A DNA stretch of 64,000 nt from Seohaeicola_A nanhaiensis (GTDB lineage: Bacteria; Pseudomonadota; Alphaproteobacteria; Rhodobacterales; Rhodobacteraceae): NCBI RefSeq assembly GCF_042654245.1, contig NZ_JBHSGI010000031.1:124001-188000 (forward strand). Reading direction: 5' to 3'. A model generated the notes under the pieces. The model did not search any database. It saw only the letters and a program-made list of their open reading frames with translations, and was not told where the DNA came from. Positions 17,358 through 26,092 of this stretch are shown piece after piece. Within the stretch, counting starts at the first letter, position 1. Every line of letters starts with the position of its first letter. The translations under genes were made by a program, and so were the position numbers.

Positions 17358-17370
17358 GCCCCGGCAGATC
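17343..17370. terminator. Bidirectional hairpin between convergent genes
   Basis: A perfect 12-bp stem GATCTGCCGGGG / CCCCGGCAGATC with a 4-nt loop. The Fic stop codon TAG lies in the loop, so the last codons form the 5' arm. It sits between convergent Fic and RraA-like genes and could end transcripts from both sides; no U-tract follows, so it may act as a rho-independent-like or protective hairpin. Confidence 0.6.
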
Positions 17371-17381
17371 AGGCCGAGGGA

Positions 17382-18104
17382 TCAGTCCTGCTGGGCCGCC
17401 TTGAAGGCCTCGTATTTCGCCTTGTTCTCGGCATTGGCGGGATAGAGGCCGGGCAGCGGCACGCCGGCATCGACCTGGGACATGATCCAGCCTTCGAGCC
17501 GCTCCTGCTCTACCGCCTCGGTGGTCACGGTTTCGACCAGATCGGCGGGGATCAGGACCGCGCCGTCATCGTCGGCCACGATCATGTCGCCCGGAAAGAC
17601 CGCCACGCCGCCGCAGGCGACCGGCTCTTCCCAGCCCACGAAGGTGAGTCCGGCGACCGAGGGCGGCGCGGCCACGCCGCTGCACCAGACCGGCAGGCCC
17701 GTACCCTTGACGCCGGCCGCATCGCGCACGACGCCGTCCGTCACCAGCGCGGTGACGCCGCGCTTGACCATCCGGGCGCAGAGGATGTCGCCGAAGATCC
17801 CGGCATCGCTGACGCCCATCGCGTCGGTCACGCAGATGCAGCCTTCGGGCATCGCCTCGATGGCGGCACGGGTGGAGATCGGCGAGGCCCAGCTGGCCGG
17901 TGTCGCCAGATCCTCGCGCGCGGGCACGAAGCGCAGGGTGAAGGCGCGGCCCACCAGCCGGGGCTGGTTCGGCGTCAGCGGGAAGGCGCCCCGGATCCAG
18001 ACGTTGCGCAGACCCTTCTTCAACAGGACGGTCGTCAGGGTCGCGGTGGTCACGCCGCGCAAGGCCTCGATCAGGGCGGCGTCGCGATTCGGTTCGGTCG
18101 TCAT
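17382..18104 (-). CDS. RraA family protein (4-hydroxy-4-methyl-2-oxoglutarate aldolase-like)
   Basis: RraA/HMG-aldolase fold protein of 240 aa. The signatures are SDAGIFGDILCARMVKRGV, VTDGVVRD and FPGDMIVADDDGAVLIP. Catalytic members use the GDxxxAR arginine and a divalent metal bound by the TDGxxRD aspartate to cleave 4-hydroxy-4-methyl-2-oxoglutarate or decarboxylate oxaloacetate. The motif here (GDILCAR and TDGVVRD) is intact, so an enzyme is more likely than the RNase E inhibitor. It is longer than RraA (about 160 aa) by terminal extensions. SD AAGGA precedes the ATG. It lies 145 bp downstream of the M81-flavoenzyme pair on the same strand, a possible shared pathway. Confidence 0.85.
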   Translation of the reverse strand: MTTEPNRDAALIEALRGVTTATLTTVLLKKGLRNVWIRGAFPLTPNQPRLVGRAFTLRFVPAREDLATPASWASPISTRAAIEAMPEGCICVTDAMGVSDAGIFGDILCARMVKRGVTALVTDGVVRDAAGVKGTGLPVWCSGVAAPPSVAGLTFVGWEEPVACGGVAVFPGDMIVADDDGAVLIPADLVETVTTEAVEQERLEGWIMSQVDAGVPLPGLYPANAENKAKYEAFKAAQQD

Positions 18105-18249
18105 GTGGGCAGTCCTTCCTGTCAGACACGGGCCAGCGATCCGTCCAAGGACGGAGTATGCCGCGGCCCATATACGGGGCGAGTGCCGGCGACGGCAACT
18201 CGTCTCGAAGAGTGCCGACGCATTTCCTGCGAGGGGGTTCGGGGTGGCT

Positions 18250-19716
18250 CTAATTCGGACGAAACGCCTTGTCCGAGAGCGGCCAGTAGTTTCCGTCGCG
18301 ATGACGGAAGGGATTCACCGGACCTTCAAACTGCACGGCCGTCGGAGACCGGGCATAAAGGATATCCGCCGCGACAGGCGCAAAGCCGGCGTGGAAATGC
18401 TGGGTCGATTTCACGACGATCACAGGGGCCGCGGTGACGTCCACGCCGAGGCCGGTGAAGGCATCGGGATGGAAGGTCTGGATGCGGCGGTCGGACAGGG
18501 CGATCCGGATGCCGCCGGTCGTTTCGACCAGAACCGCATTGCCGCAGATCATGCGCTGACCGGCCACCGTTGTCTGGTGCAGATCCGGGACGATCCTGAG
18601 CACCTTCACGTCGAGATCCAGCGGCGGGCCGGACCGGGGGCTGAACTTGCCGCCGATCCGCAGCGCCAGTTCGGCCCCTTCGCCGGCCCCGGCGCAGATT
18701 TCGACCGCCATCGGATCGTACATGACCCCGACAACCGCCCCCTTAGCCCCCGCATCGATCAGCGCACTGAGCAGATAGGTGCTGTCCGCTCCGGCCCCGG
18801 TGCCGGGGTTGTCGGCCACATCGGCGATGACCACCGGTCCCTTTGGCGCCGCCAGGGCCGCCGCCACCGCGTCGGCCTCGTTCATGACCGGTATGCGGGT
18901 CTGATGGCGCAATTCCCAGATCTCCTGCGCCAGCCGCTCTGCCAGCTGCTGTGCCTCGGCCGGGGATCCGTCCGCATAGACCAGCATCCGTGATCCGAGA
19001 TCGGGCGTATCCCCCAGCGCGAAGCCGTGGCAGAAGCTGACCGACAGGGCCGTACCCTCCGCTTCCAGCGCGTGCATCCGGGCGACGAAATCGGACATCG
19101 GCGGCTTGGTGGTGTGCCAGACCGACAGCATGTGACATTCGGCAACCGCCGCCACGGGGGCGACCTCTTTCCGCAGGGTGCGCAGCGCCAGTGACCACAG
19201 ATCCTCAGCACGTTCGACAATGTCGGTGTGGGGATATTGCTTGTAGGCAACGACCAGATCGGCCGAGTCCACGATCCGGGCCGTCAGGTGGCAGTGCAGG
19301 TCGAGCTCGCAGCCGATGATGGCCTCGGGACAGATGGCGCGGATGGCTGCCAGAAGCGCGCCTTCGCAGTCGAATTCGTCCGAGGCGATCATCGCGCCGT
19401 GCAGGTTCAGCAGGACCATGTCGAGCGGCCCCGCCGCGCGGATATCCTCGAGCAGCCGGTCACGCAGGCTGTGCCAGGCCGAGGCGACGGTCGTGCCACC
19501 GGGCTGGGCGGCGGCCATCAGGCCCTCGACGACGTCGATGCCCTCGGCTTCGGCCCGGGCCCGCCAGACATGCAGAGGCGCGGTGAAATGCTGGGGGTCG
19601 ACCCGGGTTGCGGTGCCATGGAACAGCCCGCCCTTCTCGAAGTCGGAGAGGGTGGTGGGCACCGGGCTGAAACTGTTGGATTCCGTGGCGATGCCACCGA
19701 TGAACACGCGTGTCAT
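18250..19716 (-). CDS. M81 family metallopeptidase (MlrC-like), second copy
   Basis: M81 metallopeptidase of 488 aa, paralogue of the product at 3716-5176 with the same two domains. It opens FIGGIATESNSFSP; D139, H141 and H163 keep the D-x-H...H spacing of the MlrC zinc site, and LHGAMIASDEFDCEG and IADVADNPGTGAGADSTYL match the other copy. Its start overlaps the stop of the upstream flavoenzyme gene (ATGA), so the two are translationally coupled. This repeats the pairing of M81 peptidase with DAO-family flavoenzyme seen in the first operon, here without a transporter or deacylase. Substrate unknown. Confidence 0.92.
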   Translation of the reverse strand: MTRVFIGGIATESNSFSPVPTTLSDFEKGGLFHGTATRVDPQHFTAPLHVWRARAEAEGIDVVEGLMAAAQPGGTTVASAWHSLRDRLLEDIRAAGPLDMVLLNLHGAMIASDEFDCEGALLAAIRAICPEAIIGCELDLHCHLTARIVDSADLVVAYKQYPHTDIVERAEDLWSLALRTLRKEVAPVAAVAECHMLSVWHTTKPPMSDFVARMHALEAEGTALSVSFCHGFALGDTPDLGSRMLVYADGSPAEAQQLAERLAQEIWELRHQTRIPVMNEADAVAAALAAPKGPVVIADVADNPGTGAGADSTYLLSALIDAGAKGAVVGVMYDPMAVEICAGAGEGAELALRIGGKFSPRSGPPLDLDVKVLRIVPDLHQTTVAGQRMICGNAVLVETTGGIRIALSDRRIQTFHPDAFTGLGVDVTAAPVIVVKSTQHFHAGFAPVAADILYARSPTAVQFEGPVNPFRHRDGNYWPLSDKAFRPN

Positions 19717-20849
19717 GTCAGGTCCTTTGATGAAAGCGTATCGAGCCGCGAAGGCGAGAGGTTGCCCCGCGTCAGCCCGGCCTTTGCCAGGTCCTCGGGG
19801 ACTGGATCGCCGCGCAGGATGGCGGCGGCCGCACGGGACAGGGCGGGAGAGGACTGGATGCCAAAGCCGCCCTGACCGGCGTACCAGAAGAATCCCTCCG
19901 CCTCGGGGTCGTAGCCCGCCAAGGGATCCTGATCCGGGAAAAAGCTGCGCAGGCCGGCCCAGCTGGCCCTGGGGCGGCGCAGGTTCAGGTCAAGCCAGCC
20001 CTGCATCCGGTCCACCGCCACGGCAATATCGAGATCGTCGGCCCAGACCTCTCCGGGGGGTGCGGGCGTTTTGTCAGAGGGCGAGACGAGGATGCCGGTC
20101 GACTCGGGCTTCACGTAGAAGCTGAAGTCCGGATCGGCGATCAGGGGCCAGCCGCCGGTGGACAGACCGGGGCATTCGAAGTGGGCGATGGTGCGCTTGC
20201 AGGGGGTCAGGCCGCGCGGCCGCAGACCCGCCAGCAGTGCCACCTCATCCGCGAAGGCCCCTGCCGCGTTCACGACGATTGGGGCAGTCAACCGCTCGCG
20301 GGAGGTGTCGACCACCCAGTCCGAGCCAGCGCGCCGGATGTCCCGTACCCGCGACTGCAGGCGCAGATCGGCATCCGAACCGCGCAGATAGGCGCGATGA
20401 AGGGCGTCGACATCAATGTCGCGTGGCTCTCCGTCGTGGAGTCCCAGCGCGACACGGCCGGTGATCGGCAACCCCATTGCGGCAATCTCGGACCGGTCCA
20501 TGAGGCGTAACGTGCGACCCTGCGACAGTCCCTCGTCCAGTGCTGCCTCCAGCCGCTCGCGCCCGGAGGCGTCCGCAAGCCGCAGCACGCCGCGCGGCGC
20601 GGTCAGCGGCACGTCGCAGAAACCCTCGGGCGGATGGATCAGAAAGCCGCGGCTTGCCAGACTGGCGGCCCGCGTCAGCGGCGCCCCGGCATAGGGGGTC
20701 ATCACCGCGGCAGAGCGTCCGGTGGAATGATGCGCCGGCGTGTCTTCCGCTTCGAGCAGAACCACCCGCCCGCTGCCGCGCAACTGCCAGGCCAGGGACG
20801 CCCCCGCGATCCCGGCGCCGATGATGAGGATCTCGGCGCGCGCGCTCAT
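19713..20849 (-). CDS. FAD-dependent oxidoreductase, DAO family
   Basis: Flavoenzyme of 378 aa. The N-terminal FAD-binding Rossmann motif is LIIGAGIAGASLAWQL followed by VVLLEAEDTPAHHSTGRSAA. Further signatures are DIDVDALHRAYLR, VVNAAGAFAD and the C-terminal WAGLRSFFPDQ and GQGGFGIQSSPALS. The closest relation inside the window is the truncated flavoenzyme at the left edge. I start it at ATG 20849 (MSARAEIL); the frame continues to 20918 without an SD. Coupled to the M81 gene by a 4-nt overlap. D-amino acid or N-substituted glycine oxidation is plausible, not proven. Confidence 0.9.
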   Translation of the reverse strand: MSARAEILIIGAGIAGASLAWQLRGSGRVVLLEAEDTPAHHSTGRSAAVMTPYAGAPLTRAASLASRGFLIHPPEGFCDVPLTAPRGVLRLADASGRERLEAALDEGLSQGRTLRLMDRSEIAAMGLPITGRVALGLHDGEPRDIDVDALHRAYLRGSDADLRLQSRVRDIRRAGSDWVVDTSRERLTAPIVVNAAGAFADEVALLAGLRPRGLTPCKRTIAHFECPGLSTGGWPLIADPDFSFYVKPESTGILVSPSDKTPAPPGEVWADDLDIAVAVDRMQGWLDLNLRRPRASWAGLRSFFPDQDPLAGYDPEAEGFFWYAGQGGFGIQSSPALSRAAAAILRGDPVPEDLAKAGLTRGNLSPSRLDTLSSKDLT

Positions 20850-21298
20850 GCCCCACCGTCGACCGGGCGGGGGCAGCGCCGTTTCAGCGGAGCGGAGGCG
20901 CCCGGAATGCCACAACACGCCGTTACACCGCAGCGGTCCGGCGTTCGCACGACAACTTCCGCACCGATCATTCCCAAATCCCGCTTTTCATTTCCTTCCC
21001 GGCGAGACTAGAGTGTTTCCGGCCCGGTCGATAATGCAAAGGCGGCGGCTTCTCATTCCGCCGGGTTATCAGCGCGACGCGGACAAACCCGTGCAAAACA
21101 GAAGAATAGGCGGTGAGACCTTTCTGCGTTGCCGCATGAGGGCGGCAGGTTGCCGGCGCCGCAAGGGCCGGCGAAATCGCATAACATGCGGTTATGATAT
21201 TGGCGATCTATTGAATTTTACAGCTTTGCATCCGGCCCATCACACTGCCGGAACAATCGGTACCGTTCCGGACCGGACAGCGAACAATGGGGAACCAA
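20850..21298. other. Divergent intergenic region, flavoenzyme / potD
   Basis: A 449-bp non-coding stretch holding the promoters of two divergent operons. The only clear element is the small dyad at 21180-21196, within an AT-rich patch (21180-21235) that contains TATGATAT. No RNA gene or convincing small ORF was seen. Confidence 0.6.
21180..21196. promoter_or_regulatory. Candidate operator upstream of potD
   Basis: CATAAC and GTTATG form 6-bp inverted arms around a 5-nt spacer (17 bp in all), about 100 bp upstream of the potD-like start and overlapping a TATGATAT stretch that could be a -10 element. The size suits a dimeric regulator, but no dedicated regulator gene is adjacent. Confidence 0.35.
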
Positions 21299-22336
21299 AT
21301 GAACAAACTCCTGAATGCAGCCGCGATCGGTCTGATCGCCACCCTGGCGACCAGTGCTTCGGCCGAGGTCATCCATGCCACCTGGGGCGGCGGCGGCGCT
21401 CGCACCCTTGGCGAGTTCGTGCAGAAGCCGTTCAGCGATCAGACCGGGATCGAGACCCGTGTCGTCGAGGTGCCCAATACCGCGGGCGCCGTGCGCTCGC
21501 CCACCGCGTCCCAGTATAACGCCGTGACCGTCACCTTCTTCGAGGGCGTCGGCCTGTCGGGCACCGATCTTCTGGAAGGCTTCACCGACGAGGAAATCCC
21601 CGAGGTGAAGAACCTGCCGCCGGAAGTGGTGATCCGCAACGAGGAAGGTCTGATCGTCGGGATCCCGACCTACTTCGCCTATTACGGCATCGTCTATAAC
21701 AGCGATCTTGCCAGCGCCGAGGACTTCAAGAGCTGGAAGAACCTTGCCGATCCGAAATGGAAGGGCAAGCTGGCGATCACCCGTCCGGTCTATGCCGCGG
21801 CCTATGACCTGACGATGCTCGCCCATGCCAATGGCGGGGATGCCGAGAACGTCGAGCCGGGCGTGGAGACGCTGAAGGGCCTGATCGCCAACGCGCTGAC
21901 GACCTATACGTCGCTGGCCCATATGAACACGCTGCTTGGGACCGGCGAGGTCACCGCGGTGCCGTTCTATTCGACCCGCGTCTGGCATCTGCAGAACGAG
22001 GGCCAGAAGAACATCAAGATCGTGATCCCCGAAGAGGGCGGGCTGATGCTGGCCTATGCGGTCGTATCGCCCAAGGGGGCGGCCAACCGCGAGGAGACGC
22101 GCCAGTATCTGAACTACCTCGCCGGGGCCGAAAGCCAGGTCGCGGTTTCGGTCGAAGGCGGCGGCATCCCGACGAACAACACCGCAAAGCTGCCGCAGGC
22201 CTATCTCGATACGCTTGGAACGACCCGCGAAGAGCTGATGAAGCAGATGTATGTGCCCGACTGGAAAGTGGTCTGGGACCATCATGAAGAGCGCATCAAC
22301 ATGGTTGAGCAGTTGATGTCGGAAGCCGCGAAGTAA
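21299..22336 (+). CDS. ABC transporter substrate-binding protein, PotD/spermidine-putrescine type
   Basis: Periplasmic binding protein of 345 aa, family 1/8 as in PotD and related receptors. The signal peptide spans about residues 1-22 (ending ATSASA), followed by EVIHATWGGGGARTLGEFV. Fold-typical segments are GIPTYFAYYGIVYNSD and FKSWKNLADPKWKGKLAITR. The start at 21299 has GGGGA upstream; an in-frame ATG at 21287 is less likely. A strong terminator separates it from the ATPase gene, so the binding protein can be made in excess. Ligand may be a polyamine or another small cation or carboxylate; sequence does not decide. Confidence 0.9.
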   Translation: MNKLLNAAAIGLIATLATSASAEVIHATWGGGGARTLGEFVQKPFSDQTGIETRVVEVPNTAGAVRSPTASQYNAVTVTFFEGVGLSGTDLLEGFTDEEIPEVKNLPPEVVIRNEEGLIVGIPTYFAYYGIVYNSDLASAEDFKSWKNLADPKWKGKLAITRPVYAAAYDLTMLAHANGGDAENVEPGVETLKGLIANALTTYTSLAHMNTLLGTGEVTAVPFYSTRVWHLQNEGQKNIKIVIPEEGGLMLAYAVVSPKGAANREETRQYLNYLAGAESQVAVSVEGGGIPTNNTAKLPQAYLDTLGTTREELMKQMYVPDWKVVWDHHEERINMVEQLMSEAAK

Positions 22337-22361
22337 CCGTCACATACCGACTCCTTCCTGA

Positions 22362-22389
22362 AATGGCCGGGCACGATCCGGCCATTTTT
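22362..22389 (+). terminator. Rho-independent terminator/attenuator after potD-like gene
   Basis: A 9-bp stem AATGGCCGG / CCGGCCATT with a 7-nt loop is followed by TTTTT-rich sequence, 25 nt past the stop codon. It lies between the receptor gene and the ATPase gene of one operon, so partial read-through is expected. An ATG at 22363 falls in the hairpin and is not used. Confidence 0.8.
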
Positions 22390-22413
22390 CAGACCGCAGA
22401 GGCCCAATCACCT

Positions 22414-23574
22414 ATGACCAGCGCGACCCAGACCATGATCCGCGACGCCGCCGTCGGCAGCATCGACATCGAAGCCGTTTCGAAATCCTACGGGGATGCC
22501 GAGGTGTTGTCAGAGGTGTCGCTGAGCATTCCCGCCGGCAGCTTCCTCACGCTGCTGGGCCCGTCGGGCTGCGGCAAGACGACCCTTCTGCGCCTGATCG
22601 CCGGGTTCATTTCGCCCACGCGCGGGCGGATCCGGATCGATGGCCGGGACATGACCGACGTGCCCACCCAGAAGCGCCCGATCGGGATGGTGTTCCAGAA
22701 CCTGGCCCTGTTCCCGCATTTCTCGGTGGCCGAGAATATCGCGTATGGCCTGAAGCTGCGCCGCGTCGATGCGGCGTCGATCCGGACGCGGGTCGACAAG
22801 TTCATCCATCTCGTCGGGCTTGACGGGCTGGGCGACCGGCGGATCGCGCAGCTGTCGGGCGGGCAGAAACAGCGTGTCGCCCTGGCCCGGTCGCTGGTGC
22901 TGGAACCGTCGATCCTGTTGCTGGACGAACCCCTGTCGGCGCTGGACATGCAGCTGCGCAAGCAGCTTCAGTTCGCGCTGAAGGACATCCAGAAACAGCT
23001 GAGGACGACGTTTGTCTTCGTGACGCACGACCAGGAAGAGGCGACGATGATCTCGGACCGGATCGTGGTCATGAGCAACGGGCACGTCCAGCAGGTCGGC
23101 ACCCCGCAGGAGATCTACGCCGACCCGCAGAACCTGTTCGTGTCCAAGTTCATCGGCGAGGTGAACCAGCTGCCGGGCCGCGTGCAGGCCGTTGGCCAGA
23201 GGCTGGCGATTGCCACCGGTGCCGGGACGGTAGATCTGCCGTCGCATGTCGCCCGGGGGCACGATCCGGCGGTGGGAGACTCGGTCATCGTCTGCCTGCG
23301 GCCCGAGAAGATCTCCATTCACGAGCCGGGCGAGACGCTGGCCCCGGACATGGTCACCGCTGCGGCGGTGGTACGCGATGCGCTGGTGATCGGCCCGCTG
23401 ACCCGGGTGACGCTCGACGCGCAGGGCACCCGGATGGTCAGCGTCCGCATGACCGACACGCCCGGACGCATCGCGTCCGGGCAACAGGTGCAGATCGCCT
23501 TTCCCGCCGACTCGGCCCGTGTCTTCGCACCGCTGTCGGCCGACATGGCCAGCGCCTTCGGAGAGGACGCATGA
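22414..23574 (+). CDS. ABC transporter ATP-binding protein, PotA type
   Basis: ATPase of 386 aa energising the PotDABC-type importer. Walker A is GPSGCGKTT, the Q-loop region VFQNLALFPHFSV, the ABC signature LSGGQKQR, and Walker B LLLDEPLSALD, followed by the H-loop FVTHDQEE. The C-terminal third is a TOBE/OB-type regulatory domain (LRPEKISI), as in PotA and other CUT-type ATPases. I place the start at ATG 22414; ATG 22438 is an alternative, and the frame upstream crosses a terminator. Its stop overlaps the first permease gene (ATGA). Confidence 0.92.
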   Translation: MTSATQTMIRDAAVGSIDIEAVSKSYGDAEVLSEVSLSIPAGSFLTLLGPSGCGKTTLLRLIAGFISPTRGRIRIDGRDMTDVPTQKRPIGMVFQNLALFPHFSVAENIAYGLKLRRVDAASIRTRVDKFIHLVGLDGLGDRRIAQLSGGQKQRVALARSLVLEPSILLLDEPLSALDMQLRKQLQFALKDIQKQLRTTFVFVTHDQEEATMISDRIVVMSNGHVQQVGTPQEIYADPQNLFVSKFIGEVNQLPGRVQAVGQRLAIATGAGTVDLPSHVARGHDPAVGDSVIVCLRPEKISIHEPGETLAPDMVTAAAVVRDALVIGPLTRVTLDAQGTRMVSVRMTDTPGRIASGQQVQIAFPADSARVFAPLSADMASAFGEDA

Positions 23575-24407
23575 ACACCGGCGAGAAACCGACGCTGGCC
23601 AAGGGGCTGATGCTCTTGCCGGCGCTGATCGTGCTCGGGCTGTTCTTCATCTCGGTCATCATGCTGTTCAGCAATGCCTTCGTCGACCGGGGCGGATTTT
23701 CCCTGAAGTATTTCGAGCAGATCCTGTCGCGGCCGGATTATCACGTGGTCTTCTACCGCACGGTGCTGACCTCGATCGTCGTCGCGCTGCTGGCGGTGTT
23801 GTTGGCCTATCCCATTGCCCTTCTGTTGTGGCGGTCGGAGCGGCATCGCAACATGCTGCTGATCGTGGTGCTGGTGCCCTGGCTGGTCAGCCTTGTCGTA
23901 CGCACCTACGGCTGGATCATCCTGCTGGGTCCCAAGGGGTTCTTGAACGCCTTTCTGGGCTGGGTCGGCGTGATCGACACGCCGTTGAAGCTGATGTTCA
24001 ACGATACCGGCATCGTCATTGGTCTTACCCATGTGCTGATCCCCTTTGCCGTGGTGTCGATCCTCGCCTCGCTGCTGTCGATCGAGGAGAACCTGGAGGA
24101 AGCCTCGCGCGTGCTTGGGGCGAACCGTCTGCAGACCTTCCGGACCATCGTGCTGCCGCTGTCGCTGCCGGGTGTCTTCACCTCGCTGATGGTGATCTAT
24201 CTCGCCTCGGTCGGGGCCATCGTGACGCCCCTGCTGTTGGGCGGGATCACCGAGAAATTCGTCGGTTCGCAGATCTATCAGGAGGTGATGGCGACCTTCA
24301 ACATGTCCAAGGCCGCGGCGTGGTCCATCTGTCTGCTGACGCTGTCCTTCGTGTCGCTGGTCATTCTGAAACTGATCGAACGCCGCGCCCTGCGCGGGCA
24401 GGAGTAA
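23571..24407 (+). CDS. ABC transporter permease, PotB type
   Basis: Inner-membrane permease of 278 aa with six predicted helices. The coupling EAA loop is EEASRVLGANRLQTFRTIVLPLSLPG, typical of spermidine/putrescine-type permeases. It overlaps the ATPase gene by 4 nt and is followed 3 nt later by the second permease, so it forms a heterodimeric channel with it. Confidence 0.92.
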   Translation: MNTGEKPTLAKGLMLLPALIVLGLFFISVIMLFSNAFVDRGGFSLKYFEQILSRPDYHVVFYRTVLTSIVVALLAVLLAYPIALLLWRSERHRNMLLIVVLVPWLVSLVVRTYGWIILLGPKGFLNAFLGWVGVIDTPLKLMFNDTGIVIGLTHVLIPFAVVSILASLLSIEENLEEASRVLGANRLQTFRTIVLPLSLPGVFTSLMVIYLASVGAIVTPLLLGGITEKFVGSQIYQEVMATFNMSKAAAWSICLLTLSFVSLVILKLIERRALRGQE

Positions 24408-24410
24408 CCG

Positions 24411-25208
24411 ATGCGCAAGCTGACTCCCCTGACCAAAACGCTGGGTATCGTCCTGCTGCTGATGCTGCCCGCGCCCATCGTGATCGTCTTTGGCGCCTCG
24501 TTCAACGGGTCGGGCTATATCCAGTTTCCGCCCGACAGCTGGTCGATCCGCTGGTATATCGAGGCCTTCACGGATCCGCGCTGGGGCCGCGCGGTGCTGA
24601 CGTCGCTCTGGATCGCCGCCATCGTGGCGACGCTGATCACCGCAATCAGCTTTCTGGCCGCCTATTTCACCCTGCGCTATGCGCCGCGGATCTCCGGCTG
24701 GCTGGAACTCGCGATCTTTTCGCCGCTGTTCTTCCCCCATGCCTCGATGGGAGTCGCGGCGGTGGCGCTGATGGCGGCAATGGGCATCGTCGGGACGCCC
24801 TGGGCGATCATCCTGGCGCATCTGATGGTAACCCTGCCGTTTTCCTATCGGCCGATCCACGTCGCCCTGCGGTCGGTCGACCCGGACCTGATCCGCGCCG
24901 CGGAAGTGCTGGGCGCGTCGGAACTGCGCGCACTGTGGGACATCATCCTGCCGATCTGCCGCTCGGGCATCCTGACCTCGCTGCTGTTCACCGGCATCAT
25001 TTCCTTCGACGAGGTGACGGTGACAATGTTCCTGATCGGGCCCGACATCACCACCCTGCCCGTCCAGATCTTCACCTTCATCCAGGACGATGCCTCGCCG
25101 GTGCTGGCGGCGATCTCGACGCTGTCAGTGATCATCACCTTCCTGGCGATCCTGCTGCTGGAGCGTGTCGCGGGGCTGAGTTTCTTCGTGCAACGACAGT
25201 CGGGGTGA
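24411..25208 (+). CDS. ABC transporter permease, PotC type
   Basis: Second permease, 265 aa and six helices. The EAA loop reads IRAAEVLGASELRALWDIILPICRSG. It completes the importer encoded from 21299. The last gene of this operon; the next coding unit has its own promoter and operator region. Confidence 0.92.
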   Translation: MRKLTPLTKTLGIVLLLMLPAPIVIVFGASFNGSGYIQFPPDSWSIRWYIEAFTDPRWGRAVLTSLWIAAIVATLITAISFLAAYFTLRYAPRISGWLELAIFSPLFFPHASMGVAAVALMAAMGIVGTPWAIILAHLMVTLPFSYRPIHVALRSVDPDLIRAAEVLGASELRALWDIILPICRSGILTSLLFTGIISFDEVTVTMFLIGPDITTLPVQIFTFIQDDASPVLAAISTLSVIITFLAILLLERVAGLSFFVQRQSG

Positions 25209-25235
25209 GGGCGACAAAACGGGGCTTGACTGAAA

Positions 25236-25285
25236 CTGGGCAATCACCCAAATTTGGGTAAACACCCAGAATCGAGTGATCGCCC
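25236..25285. promoter_or_regulatory. Nested dyad operator upstream of sterol desaturase/TetR operon
   Basis: The core ACCCAAATTTGGGT (25246-25259) is a perfect 14-bp palindrome. CTGGG (25236-25240) and CCCAG (25265-25269) add symmetric arms about the same centre, each 5 nt outside the core. A further pair, GGGCAATCAC (25238-25247) and GTGATCGCCC (25276-25285), is inverted with one mismatch. TTGACT at 25226-25231 could be the -35 box, placing the -10 inside the palindrome. The TetR protein encoded in the same operon is the obvious ligand. Confidence 0.7.
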
Positions 25286-26092
25286 ATGTTCCTTTCTGTC
25301 CTGCAGTCCTTGTCAGAGGCAGCGCCCAAACCGGTCTGGTATGCGGTTGGGGCGCTGCTTATCCTTTTGCTGATCCTGCTCAGGTATGCCGTGCTCAGCT
25401 CTGCCGGATATTCGCTTGGGCTGGCTCTGGGACGATGGGCGCCCTGGCGGCGGTTGCAGCCCCGACCCTTCTCTTCGGCGCAAATCTCGCGGGAGATACG
25501 CGACTCGGTTGTCACCGTCATCGTGTTCACCGGCATTGTCGGGCTGATCATCCTGATGAAACAGGCGGGCCTTACCGCCATCTACGACGACCCGTTGCAC
25601 TATGGCGCGGTCTGGCTTGTCCTTCAGATCCCGGTCGCGCTGCTGATCCACGACTGGTATTTCTACTGGATGCATCGGCTGGTGCACCGGCCGCCGTTCT
25701 TCGAGCCGATCCACCGGACGCACCATCTGTCCACGAACCCGAGCGCCTTTGCCGCCTTTGCCTTTCATCCGTTCGAAGCCATTCTGGAAATCGCCGTCTT
25801 CGTTCCGCTGGTCATGGTGATGCCGATGTATTCGGTCTGTCTGCTCGCAGCCTCGTTGGTGTCGCTGTCCTATAACGTTTACGGGCACCTGGGGTACGAG
25901 ATCATGCCGCGCTGGCTGGCGGCGACCTGGCTGGGCCGGCTGCTCAACAAATCGGCCTATCACAACCAGCATCACAGGACGTTCCGATACAACTTCGGTC
26001 TCTACACCGTCATCTGGGACCGCCTGCACGGGACGCTGCATCCCGAGGCGGAACAGCTTTATGATCGCGCGACGCGGCGCCCCGATGGCTAA
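25286..26092 (+). CDS. Sterol desaturase/fatty acid hydroxylase family membrane di-iron enzyme
   Basis: Integral membrane oxygenase of 268 aa. Hydrophobic helices at about residues 18-40, 75-95, 108-121 and 168-195 surround the histidine clusters that bind two irons: HDWYFYWMHRLVH (122-134), HRTHH (143-147) and HNQHH (226-230), with additional H161 and H201. Family members hydroxylate or desaturate lipids, sterols or carotenoids; the substrate here is unknown. The ATG follows the nested dyad directly, with no strong SD visible, so the operator overlaps the leader. The next gene, a TetR regulator, overlaps by 8 nt. Likely an induced lipid-modification or detoxification unit. Confidence 0.9.
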   Translation: MFLSVLQSLSEAAPKPVWYAVGALLILLLILLRYAVLSSAGYSLGLALGRWAPWRRLQPRPFSSAQISREIRDSVVTVIVFTGIVGLIILMKQAGLTAIYDDPLHYGAVWLVLQIPVALLIHDWYFYWMHRLVHRPPFFEPIHRTHHLSTNPSAFAAFAFHPFEAILEIAVFVPLVMVMPMYSVCLLAASLVSLSYNVYGHLGYEIMPRWLAATWLGRLLNKSAYHNQHHRTFRYNFGLYTVIWDRLHGTLHPEAEQLYDRATRRPDG

